5,552 nucleotides of DNA. Origin: Prevotellaceae bacterium (GTDB lineage Bacteria; Bacteroidota; Bacteroidia; Bacteroidales; UBA932). The notes under the pieces were generated by a model. That model saw nothing but the letters and a program-made list of their open reading frames with translations, did not search any database and had not been told where the DNA came from. Each line of letters starts with the position of its first letter. Position 1 is the first letter of the stretch. This document shows positions 1-5,421 of this stretch, in pieces. Made by a program: the position numbers and the translations under genes. Location: contig JAIRLF010000098.1 in the NCBI GenBank assembly GCA_031259655.1, positions 1 through 5,552 of the forward strand. Reading direction: 5' to 3'.

Positions 1-2
1 AT

Positions 3-113
3 ATTAACGTCAATGCACTGACAAAACGCTATATACATATAGCGTCCCTTCTCCTGATTTTCGGGTCGTATCTGTTCCTTCGTGTGAGAAAAAGGCTTTT
101 GTCCGCGAATTAA
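3..113 (+). CDS. C-terminal fragment of an unidentified membrane protein
   Basis: The frame is open from the window's left edge and stops at TAA 111-113, giving 36 codons. It contains one strongly hydrophobic stretch (YIHIASLLLIFGSYLFL) followed by a basic tail (RVRKRLLSAN), which looks like a final transmembrane helix with a cytoplasmic positively charged end. A strong intrinsic terminator pointing the same way begins 26 bp after the stop, which is the best support that a real plus-strand gene ends here. The length alone is weak evidence, since an open run this short is not rare by chance. I do not recognise the family. The gene's start and most of its body lie outside the window. Confidence 0.5.
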   Translation: MNVNALTKRYIHIASLLLIFGSYLFLRVRKRLLSAN

Positions 114-138
114 TACGAACTGCTCGAATTAATACGAA
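106..138. repeat. 14-bp direct repeat, two copies
   Basis: CGAATTAATACGAA occurs at 106-119 and again at 125-138, a 19-bp period. The first copy contains the stop codon of the upstream gene, so the repeat straddles the end of the coding region and the start of the terminator leader. It may be a local duplication. No function is evident. Confidence 0.6.
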
Positions 139-139
139 T

Positions 140-178
140 ATACACATGTACTTTGATTAGTACATGTGTATTTTTTTT
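140..178 (+). terminator. Intrinsic (rho-independent) terminator
   Basis: A perfect 12-bp inverted repeat, ATACACATGTAC (140-151) and GTACATGTGTAT (160-171), encloses an 8-base loop and is followed by a run of T (172-178). The T run is only on the right side, so it works for plus-strand transcription and ends the membrane-protein gene that stops at 113. The stem is AT-rich but long. It is not placed to terminate the minus-strand cluster that ends at 407. Confidence 0.8.
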
Positions 179-193
179 ATATAGCGACCTTAA

Positions 194-297
194 GAGTTAA
201 AAACTAAGAGTTAAGAACTAAAAGTGGCTGACGCCGGCAGATGAGAGTTAAGAGTTAAGAGTTAAGAACTAAAAACTAAGAGTGGTTGACGCCGGCA
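194..297. repeat. Composite intergenic repeat: heptamer runs ending in GACGCCGGCA, two copies
   Basis: Copy 1 (194-239) is four heptamers of the form RARYTAA (GAGTTAA, AAACTAA, GAGTTAA, GAACTAA) followed by AAGTGGCTGACGCCGGCA. Copy 2 (245-297) is five heptamers (GAGTTAA three times, GAACTAA, AAACTAA) followed by GAGTGGTTGACGCCGGCA. Each unit therefore has a variable number of AT-rich heptamers and a near-identical GC-rich tail containing the palindrome GCCGGC. The rest of 114-406 holds the terminator and short weak inverted repeats; I see no gene in it. The modular form suggests a dispersed intergenic repeat, but only two copies are visible here. Confidence 0.7.
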
Positions 298-406
298 ATT
301 CAGGGTTGAATTACTACGTAAGTATCATTCCCTGTGAAAAATCATTCGGTCACATGAAAATTTCACAGTCGAAGACAATAGAGCAGGGAACAATATTATT
401 CTGAAA

Positions 407-1252
407 TTAAAACCTGTACGCGAGACTAATTTGCGGGCTATATCCAAGTGTTTCATGATGATAAAAAGCGAAGTCGATATTAATTCTTTTTTTAGCGACC
501 CAGCCTGCGCCAAAACAAACCTCTACCGGATTGAGCGAAATGCCCGAACGCAAACTCATACTTTTAAACAGCGAATAATCTATTCCAAATCGGGGAGACA
601 TTTCATCGGAACGTTTTTTTTCGATTTCGGCTACCAGCATCAGTTTGCCGGCAATTCGATATCCTGCGCCGATTTCGAATATTACAGGAATCGGCTCTTC
701 ATTTTTCGAATTGAGTTTAGCGAAAGTCGGGTTAAAGACATGCGCTCCGATAAACAGATTATCCATCGGCGAGGCAATCAGTCCTATTTCGCCGGTAAAA
801 GTGTAGAAATTGGGATATCCCGAAGCAAAACTCAACAAATGGTAGTTAAAATGCACGCCCAGCGCCAATTTTTTCGCCAGTTTTTTGCCGTAACCAATTC
901 CGATTCTTGTTTCACTGTAATCTTTTTCTACGCCAAAATGAGCGACATCTAATCCGAACGTTCCGGTCAGCGCGGGCAGGGCGAACGCTCCGGCGCTCAA
1001 ACCTAATTGGCTCATAGCAAATTGGTTTTCGTAATGCACTCCGGCGCCGATATTTTCGACATACGCCAGAGCCGCCTGATTGTTGTAAACCGCCCAGATG
1101 TCGAAGTTCAACAATCCGTTCTTTCCCATTCCCATAGCCTTCGCTCCTTTTGGGAAAAGATATAACCCTCCGTCGGCGTATGATACAATTCGTACACAGA
1201 CGAATATACAAAACAGACAGAGAAAATTCAGTATTTTCGGAACAGCTTTCAC
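407..1252 (-). CDS. Outer-membrane beta-barrel protein, PorV/PorQ-like
   Basis: This 281-residue protein is predicted to sit in the outer membrane. Residues 1-26 form a signal peptide (basic start, hydrophobic LNFLCLFCIFVCV, likely cleavage at SYA|DGG). The mature part begins with GAKAMGMGKNG and WAVYNNQAALA, which resembles the N-terminal pattern of the PorV/PorQ and FadL-like barrel families (a G-x-MGMG turn, then a W-x-x-NN-x-A-x-L segment). Alternating hydrophobic/polar strands rich in Gly and aromatics follow, and the chain ends in SLAYRF; a terminal Phe is the usual barrel-assembly signal. The start is GTG (1250-1252), chosen because the signal peptide follows directly and the next in-frame Met (residue 40) would lose it. 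It lies 22 bp downstream of the superoxide dismutase stop, so the two are probably cotranscribed. Which member of the family it is, and what it transports or anchors, cannot be told from sequence. No clear terminator follows it. Confidence 0.8.
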   Translation of the reverse strand: MKAVPKILNFLCLFCIFVCVRIVSYADGGLYLFPKGAKAMGMGKNGLLNFDIWAVYNNQAALAYVENIGAGVHYENQFAMSQLGLSAGAFALPALTGTFGLDVAHFGVEKDYSETRIGIGYGKKLAKKLALGVHFNYHLLSFASGYPNFYTFTGEIGLIASPMDNLFIGAHVFNPTFAKLNSKNEEPIPVIFEIGAGYRIAGKLMLVAEIEKKRSDEMSPRFGIDYSLFKSMSLRSGISLNPVEVCFGAGWVAKKRINIDFAFYHHETLGYSPQISLAYRF

Positions 1253-1274
1253 AGGAGAAAAATTTATTATGCCA

Positions 1275-1961
1275 TTATTTATACGAGTTGTACAATTCGC
1301 TGACCTTATCCCAATTTACCACATTCCAGTAGGCTTTTACATACGCTCCTCTGTTCGACTGATATTTCAGGTAATAAGCATGTTCCCAGACGTCGAGCGC
1401 TAAAATCGGCGCGCCTTTTTCGGGAGCGTCGCCCATGACGGGATTGTCTTGATTGGGAGTTGATATAATTTTCAGTTTACCGGCAGAAACAGTAAGCCAT
1501 ACCCAACCCGAACCGAACCGGTTTGCAGCAGTTTTCTCAAATTCCGCTTTAAACTTATCCATCGAACCAAATTCGGCGATTATAGCTTTTTCTAATTTCG
1601 ACGAAAGTTTTGTCGGTTTCGGGCTCAGCAACATCCAAAATAACGAATGATTGTAATGCCCGCCGCCGTTGTTGCGCACTGCAACGCGAATATCCGCAGG
1701 AACAGCGTTTATTCCCGACAAAAGTTCCTCCAAACTTTTGTTTTTCAATTCGGGATGTTTGTCGATAGCGGCGTTCAGATTATTGACATACGCACGATGG
1801 TGATTGCCGTAATGTATTCGCATCGTTACCGAATCGATGTGCGGAACAAATGCGTCATAAGAATGTTGCAAGGGCTGCAACACAAACTGTGCATCTGTTT
1901 TATTCGTAAACAACAGCAACAACACAGCAATAAGACTAACAAGTACTTTTGTTTTCATCAT
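1275..1961 (-). CDS. sodA: Exported Fe/Mn-family superoxide dismutase, Mn-type signature
   Basis: The enzyme dismutates superoxide to oxygen and hydrogen peroxide. All four metal ligands are present in their family motifs: His50 (MRIHYGNHH), His105 (NHSLFW), Asp190 and His194 (DVWEHAYY). Second-shell His54 and Tyr58 are also kept. The metal-discriminating positions match the Mn type: Gly101 where iron enzymes carry Gln (NNGGGHYNH) and Gln171 in the NQDNPVMG segment. Metal use in this phylum can be flexible, so manganese is likely but not certain. The 228-residue chain is longer than the usual ~200 because of an N-terminal signal peptide (MMKTKVLVSLIAVLLLLF, likely cleavage at TDA|QF), which places the mature enzyme in the periplasm. 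The start is ATG at 1959-1961; a second ATG follows immediately and would change nothing. It follows the GH3 gene by 85 bp and precedes the barrel-protein gene by 22 bp. Confidence 0.96.
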   Translation of the reverse strand: MMKTKVLVSLIAVLLLLFTNKTDAQFVLQPLQHSYDAFVPHIDSVTMRIHYGNHHRAYVNNLNAAIDKHPELKNKSLEELLSGINAVPADIRVAVRNNGGGHYNHSLFWMLLSPKPTKLSSKLEKAIIAEFGSMDKFKAEFEKTAANRFGSGWVWLTVSAGKLKIISTPNQDNPVMGDAPEKGAPILALDVWEHAYYLKYQSNRGAYVKAYWNVVNWDKVSELYNSYK

Positions 1962-1980
1962 TTTTATTTTTTATACATAA

Positions 1981-2010
1981 TATTAACAAATTCTTTTCTA
2001 TTAACAAATT
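1981..2010 (-). repeat. 12-bp direct repeat upstream of the SOD gene
   Basis: On the minus strand AATTTGTTAATA occurs twice (plus-strand 1981-1992 and 1999-2010) with an 18-bp period, in the 85-bp gap before the SOD start. Just upstream is TATAAAATTTG, one base too long to fit TAnnTTTG. The pair could be regulator half-sites or part of a secondary promoter that lets SOD be expressed independently of GH3. It could also be chance in AT-rich DNA. Confidence 0.4.
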
Positions 2011-2046
2011 TTATAAAAACAGGTTCAACAATTCGCCGATTTCGAA

Positions 2047-3570
2047 TCAATACTTTGTGCGCGTATTCATAATTCTCAACAACTGGTCGGCATGTTCGCG
2101 CGAGTTATACAGTCGCGGAATCTTGTTTTGTCCGCCTAATTTACCTTTCGACTCCATCCATTTGAGGAACGTTCCGTTGGGCAGAACTGTGATTTTCAGT
2201 CGCGACAGCGTTATGTTGTGATATCTTTTCGCTTCGTAATCCGAATTGAGTTCGCACAGGGTTTTGTCTAAGAGATTTGCAAAATGTTCGACATTTTGGG
2301 GAGGTGTATCAAATTCGATTAACCATTCGTGAGCTCCATTCGATGTTTCGCTCATAAAAATCGGGGCGACAGTATATTCCGAGATAATTGCGTTTGTTTC
2401 GGAGCAAACTTTCAGCAGCGCTTCTTCGGCGTTTCCTGCTATGAGTTCTTCGCCGAACACATTGATGTAATAGGCTGTTCGTCCTGTGATTTTGATTTTA
2501 TGTGGATATAACGAAGTGAATTTAACAGTGTCACCAATCAAATAACGCCACAGACCGGAGTTGGTCGATATTATCATTGCATAATTGACGCCTGTTTGCA
2601 CTTCCGAGATGCTGTATGTTTTCGGGAACGGTTTTTCTAATTCGGACAGATGCATAAATTCGAAAAAGATACTGTTGTTTGTCAACAATAACATCGAATC
2701 GTCGTCGGGCATATCCTGAAAAGCAAAAAAACCTTCGGAGGCGTTGTACGTTTCCATGTAACGCATATTGTCCGACGGGATAATCCGTTTAAACTGTTCG
2801 ACATAAGGTCCGAAAGCAACTCCTCCGTGAAAAAACACTTCCAGATTGGGCCACAATTCCAGCAAATGTTTTTTACCGGTATATTCCAGAATCCGGTTCA
2901 TCAAAATCAGGTTCCACGAGGGTACGCCTGCAAAACCGATTACATTGTGAACGCTTGACTGGCGGGCTATTACCCTTGTTTTTTCGTCAAAATCGAGCAT
3001 CAAAGCCGCTTTTTTCGACGGCGTCCGAACCAGTTCGACGTATCGTGGAGAGTTGTGAATCAAGATTGCCGACAGGTCGCCGATTTTAACCTTGCTGTTA
3101 AACTCATCTATTTTGTGGCTGCCTCCCAGAGTAAGCGACTTCCCAAGAAGAATTTTCGAATTGGGATTGTTGATTAGATATTGAAGCGTAGCATCTTTAC
3201 TGCCCGAAAAATGACAATTGTGTAAACATTCGCGACTGACGGGGATGAATTTGCTTTTGCCTGCTGTAGTCCCCGACGATTTCGCAAACCAGCGGACAGG
3301 CGTGTTCCACAGAACCTTGCGCTCTCCGCTACGCATACGTTTTATATATGGCTGAAGTATGGCATAATCGGAAACAGGGACATTCTTTCTGAAATCCTCA
3401 ATATTTCGTATCCTCCCGAAATTGTATTTTTCGCCGTACTCTGTTTGTTTTCCGGCTTTTATTAAAGTATCGAACACGCTCTCCTGTGCTTCTTCGGGTT
3501 TTATCCTCAACCGTTCAATTTCTTTAATTCTACTTTTAAACAGCTTAATTATAAAATTATTTACAAACAT
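2047..3570 (-). CDS. GH3-family acyl-adenylating enzyme (auxin-responsive GH3 homologue)
   Basis: GH3 enzymes activate a carboxylic acid with ATP as an acyl-adenylate and pass it to an amine, in plants usually an amino acid. From the ATG at 3568-3570 the protein has 507 residues, normal for bacterial members. The three adenylation motifs are in order: SSGTTAGKSK (98-107, phosphate loop), YNASEGFFAFQ (275-285, adenine side) and LWRYLIGDTVKF (340-351, ribose and hinge region). The C-terminal GKLGGQNKIPRL (476-487) matches the conserved tail of the family. The acyl and amine substrates of bacterial GH3 proteins are largely unknown, and no neighbour identifies them here. The frame extends to a GTG at 3594, but that codon overlaps a promoter -7 element, so the ATG is preferred. 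The protein looks cytoplasmic, with no signal peptide. It is the first gene of the minus-strand cluster, and no terminator is visible before SOD. Confidence 0.92.
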   Translation of the reverse strand: MFVNNFIIKLFKSRIKEIERLRIKPEEAQESVFDTLIKAGKQTEYGEKYNFGRIRNIEDFRKNVPVSDYAILQPYIKRMRSGERKVLWNTPVRWFAKSSGTTAGKSKFIPVSRECLHNCHFSGSKDATLQYLINNPNSKILLGKSLTLGGSHKIDEFNSKVKIGDLSAILIHNSPRYVELVRTPSKKAALMLDFDEKTRVIARQSSVHNVIGFAGVPSWNLILMNRILEYTGKKHLLELWPNLEVFFHGGVAFGPYVEQFKRIIPSDNMRYMETYNASEGFFAFQDMPDDDSMLLLTNNSIFFEFMHLSELEKPFPKTYSISEVQTGVNYAMIISTNSGLWRYLIGDTVKFTSLYPHKIKITGRTAYYINVFGEELIAGNAEEALLKVCSETNAIISEYTVAPIFMSETSNGAHEWLIEFDTPPQNVEHFANLLDKTLCELNSDYEAKRYHNITLSRLKITVLPNGTFLKWMESKGKLGGQNKIPRLYNSREHADQLLRIMNTRTKY

Positions 3571-3593
3571 TATTTTATAAAATATTTTTTGCA

Positions 3594-3601
3594 CAAAAGT
3601 A
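3594..3601 (-). promoter_or_regulatory. Bacteroidetes -7 promoter element for the GH3 gene
   Basis: The minus strand reads TACTTTTG, an exact match to the Bacteroidetes consensus TAnnTTTG. It is followed by TGCAAAAAATATTTTATAAA and then the ATG at 3570, so transcription would begin roughly 15-20 bases before that start. No good TTTG -33 element is visible at the expected distance; only an AT-rich stretch is there. The element excludes the GTG at 3594 as a translation start for transcripts from this promoter. Confidence 0.6.
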
Positions 3602-3751
3602 GTAATATCCCGTGAATATTAAATATTATTTATAACTTGCGCACGTTTTTCTCATGGCTAACATGATGGAAAAAGTTTGATAAATAACTTATATTGAGGA
3701 TTTAAATATAAATTTTGAGATTTTTTTTAATTAAAAAAAGTTAAGAATATT

Positions 3752-4270
3752 ATGGGATTTTTATTAACCTTACCGACTTTTTTAGCGATTATTCACCATA
3801 ATGGCGAAGGTAAAAATCGAGGATTTGTCGTGAAAGTGGGCGACATGGCGCCCGATTTTGAAATGCAAAACAAAGACGGCACAACATGTAACTTAACCGA
3901 CCTGCGCGGGAAAGTTGTCATGCTGCAGTTTACTGCAAGCTGGTGTAACGTTTGTATTGAGGAAATGCCTTATATCGAAACGGATATATGGCAAAAGTAT
4001 AAGGACAGGGACGATTTTGTCCTGACGGGTATAGCTTATAAGGAAGACTACGAGAAAATCCGGATTTTTGCTGTGAAAACGAAAACTTCTTACCCGATTA
4101 TACCCGACAAATCGGGAGAATGTTTCCATAAATACGCCGAAAAAAACGCCGGAGTAGCACGAAATATTATTGTAGACAAATCGGGCAAAATAGTTTTCCT
4201 GACACGCCTGTTCAATAAAAAACAATTTACGCTTATGAAAAAAGTTATCGAGAAAGAACTGAATTCTTAG
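3752..4270 (+). CDS. TlpA/ResA-like thioredoxin-fold redoxin
   Basis: This 172-residue thiol-disulfide oxidoreductase has the redoxin pattern: VGDMAPDFEMQNKDG (29-43), LRGKVVMLQFTASWCNVC (51-68, redox pair Cys65 and Cys68), EMPYIE, YPIIPDKSGECFHKYA (114-129), and VARNIIVDKSGKIVFLTR (135-152). The position that is cis-Pro in most thioredoxin folds is Ala136, which should alter substrate handling near the active site. From memory, related Bacteroidetes redoxins often carry Thr here (GxTRN). Many relatives are exported, but the first 26 residues (MGFLLTLPTFLAIIHHNGEG...) are a poor signal peptide, with no basic start and a proline and two histidines. Location is therefore unsettled. ATG 3752 is used because it is the first ATG and sits behind an A-rich leader. 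GTG 3830 (residue 27), directly before the conserved core, is the main alternative. Confidence 0.87.
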   Translation: MGFLLTLPTFLAIIHHNGEGKNRGFVVKVGDMAPDFEMQNKDGTTCNLTDLRGKVVMLQFTASWCNVCIEEMPYIETDIWQKYKDRDDFVLTGIAYKEDYEKIRIFAVKTKTSYPIIPDKSGECFHKYAEKNAGVARNIIVDKSGKIVFLTRLFNKKQFTLMKKVIEKELNS

Positions 4271-4284
4271 AACTAAAAGATAAT

Positions 4285-4380
4285 ATGACAAAATGCGACG
4301 GTGTTTGCCGCTGTTGCAGGTATTGTTATACTTTGACTAATCCCAAAAGGGTGTGCGAGAAACACCGTTCAACTTTTTAG
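4285..4380 (+). CDS. Possible 31-residue cysteine-rich microprotein
   Basis: An ATG frame starts 14 bp after the redoxin stop and ends at TAG 4378-4380. The peptide has six cysteines in 31 residues (Cys4, 8, 10, 11, 14, 24), a histidine at 27 and seven Lys/Arg. The pattern C-x3-C-x-CC-x2-C-x9-C-x2-H looks like a small metal-binding or disulfide-rich peptide. The spacing from the redoxin, the A-rich leader AACTAAAAGATAAT before the ATG and the non-random cysteine clustering support a real gene. The short length and the absence of any family I can name count against it. The 3' part also contains a weak hairpin that could be the redoxin terminator. If translated, it is probably expressed with the redoxin. 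Confidence 0.42.
   Translation: MTKCDGVCRCCRYCYTLTNPKRVCEKHRSTF
4350..4377 (+). terminator. Weak candidate terminator after the redoxin / microprotein
   Basis: GGTGT (4350-4354) and ACACC (4362-4366) form a 5-bp stem with a 7-base loop, followed by TTCAAC and TTTTT. A longer alternative pairs CGGTGTTT (4299-4306) with AAACACCG (4360-4367). The stems are short and the T run is offset, so this is only suggestive. It overlaps the end of the candidate microprotein frame. Confidence 0.28.
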
Positions 4381-4401
4381 GGTTCACGATACGTTATGAT
4401 T

Positions 4402-4503
4402 GATTTGTAGAGGTCTCCAAGTGATTTGTAGAGGTCTCCAAATGATTTGTAGAGGTCTCCAAGTGATTCGTAGAGGTCTCCAAATGATTTGTAGAGGTCT
4501 CCA
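4402..4503. repeat. Five tandem copies of a 21-bp repeat
   Basis: The unit GATTTGTAGAGGTCTCCAAR plus T is repeated at 4402, 4423, 4444, 4465 and 4486; the last copy is 18 bases long. Copies differ at two places: base 20 alternates G, A, G, A, and copy 4 has GATTCG in place of GATTTG. The alternation suggests a 42-bp unit was duplicated after the first 21-bp duplication. Because the period is a multiple of three, all minus-strand frames stay open through it (one reads GDLYKSF/L heptads), which produces artefactual reading frames. Twenty-one bp is about two helical turns, so any site in the unit would recur on one face of the DNA. Confidence 0.9.
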
Positions 4504-4603
4504 GTCCAAATACCTGAATATCCATCCGAGTAAAAGTCAGAGCAGAAACTTCGAGATAAGGTAAAATCCGTTTTTTGAAAAACAAAATCGGACTCGAAAA
4601 ACA

Positions 4604-4626
4604 AATCCGTGTAAATTCGTGTAATT
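4604..4626. repeat. 10-bp double repeat AATCCGTGTA / AATTCGTGTA
   Basis: AATCCGTGTA (4604-4613) is followed directly by AATTCGTGTA (4614-4623) and ATT. From memory, this short AATCCGTGTAAATTCGTG string is common in intergenic DNA of Bacteroidales, so it is probably a dispersed repeat and not a site specific to this locus. Along with the tandem repeats and the promoter it makes up most of the recognisable content of the gene-free stretch 4381-4707; nothing else there looks genic. Confidence 0.45.
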
Positions 4627-4639
4627 AGCAAATAAAATC

Positions 4640-4667
4640 TTTGTACGGATTTTTATTCGTACATTTG
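4640..4667 (+). promoter_or_regulatory. Bacteroidetes-type promoter of the ATPase gene, with overlapping inverted repeat
   Basis: TTTG (4640-4643) and TACATTTG (4660-4667) match the -33 TTTG and -7 TAnnTTTG elements with a 16-bp spacer, a little shorter than usual. Transcription would begin around 4672-4675, about 35 bases before the ATG at 4708. A 6-bp inverted repeat, TGTACG (4642-4647) and CGTACA (4658-4663), overlaps both elements. It could act as an operator, but this is inference. Confidence 0.62.
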
Positions 4668-4707
4668 CGCTAAATTATATCAGGATATTTATTAAAAATT
4701 GAATAAG

Positions 4708-5421
4708 ATGAAACGACGTTTTTTTAACACCACAGGTCCATGTAATCCGGAAAAGCATTACATGTTACCTCCTGAAGACCGTTTAGTCGGGTCTCAGTTA
4801 AGCCGTTATATAAAGGATGAATTATACTGGGTTCTACATGCGCCGCGACAAACGGGAAAGACCACTTTTCTTCAAAATTGGGCGCGCGAAATCAATGCGG
4901 GCGTAGAAGCCGTCGCCTGTTATGTGAGCGTAGAAAGATGCGACAGAATTTCACAGGCAAAAGAGGCAATGCCGGCTATCTGTGACGCTATTCGCAGGGC
5001 AGCCGAAAATAACGAATTGCCCGTTCCTGTTTGTGATGACTCCAATTATTTGTCAATGTTGAACAGCATTCTCAGCAACTGGTCGGAATTAGTCGCCCCC
5101 AAACCGCTGATTGTTTTATTTGACGAAGTGGATGTACTTGTTGATGAAACAATGGTCAGTTTTTTACGGCAGTTACGGGACGGCTTTGCTACTCGCGGAA
5201 TCGGAAAATTTCCGGTATCTATCGCTTTGGTAGGTATGCGCGACTTGAAAGATTATCTCATTAAAGCCAAAGACGGGAAACCTGTCAATCCGGGTTCACC
5301 GTTCAATATCAAAGAAGATTCGGCTGTGTTGTCCAATTTTTCCAGAGACGACGTTGCCAAACTGTTTGCCCTGCGAACGGAAGAAACCGGACAGCAAATC
5401 ACACAGGCTGTCTCTCCTTAA
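4708..5421 (+). CDS. AAA/STAND-type P-loop ATPase, truncated at a chimeric junction
   Basis: The protein begins [20 protein letters not shown], the N-terminal signature of a widespread AAA-like ATPase family of unknown role. Seen motifs: a P-loop [11 protein letters not shown] (44-54) with Ala45 where the classical GxxxxGKT has Gly, Walker [10 protein letters not shown] (134-142, Asp139 and Glu140), and VGMRDLKDY (175-183) in a sensor-like position. From memory, relatives run to about 500 residues, with a helical C-terminal region after the segment that here reads TEETGQQIT. This copy stops at residue 237, and the last residues (AVSP) and the TAA come from the junction with foreign DNA. Genuine bacterial sequence probably ends near 5407. 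ATG 4708 is preferred over TTG 4699 because family members start at this point. Probable role: nucleotide-driven switch or sensor; no partner is visible. Confidence 0.8.
   Translation: MKRRFFNTTGPCNPEKHYMLPPEDRLVGSQLSRYIKDELYWVLHAPRQTGKTTFLQNWAREINAGVEAVACYVSVERCDRISQAKEAMPAICDAIRRAAENNELPVPVCDDSNYLSMLNSILSNWSELVAPKPLIVLFDEVDVLVDETMVSFLRQLRDGFATRGIGKFPVSIALVGMRDLKDYLIKAKDGKPVNPGSPFNIKEDSAVLSNFSRDDVAKLFALRTEETGQQITQAVSP

Noticed and set aside
328..390. Hairpin terminator for the minus-strand cluster (TTCCCTG/CAGGGAA and CTGTGAAA/TTTCACAG)
   Set aside because: The arms are short, the two pairings overlap and compete, loops are long and there is no T run on the minus strand after them.
431..952. 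173-residue plus-strand frame
   Set aside because: It is antisense to the barrel-protein gene, which has a signal peptide, strand periodicity and a terminal Phe; the plus frame shows no recognisable motifs.
1647..2072. 141-residue plus-strand frame
   Set aside because: It lies antisense to the SOD gene, whose metal-binding motifs are unmistakable.
3801..3833. Ten-codon leader peptide MAKVKIEDLS overlapping a GTG
   Set aside because: It is too short to support on its own and lies inside the redoxin frame; kept only as a hint about the redoxin start.
4402..4503. CRISPR array
   Set aside because: The units are directly adjacent with no unique spacers, only 21 bp long, and no cas genes are present.
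4377..4631. Minus-strand frames encoding GDLYKSF or LETSTNH heptad repeats
   Set aside because: They are open only because the 21-bp tandem repeat has no stops in any minus frame. Both frames exist at once, composition outside the repeat is not protein-like, and no promoter precedes them.
4699..4707. TTG as the start of the ATPase
   Set aside because: ATG follows three codons later and matches the family's usual N-terminus; TTG starts are rare.
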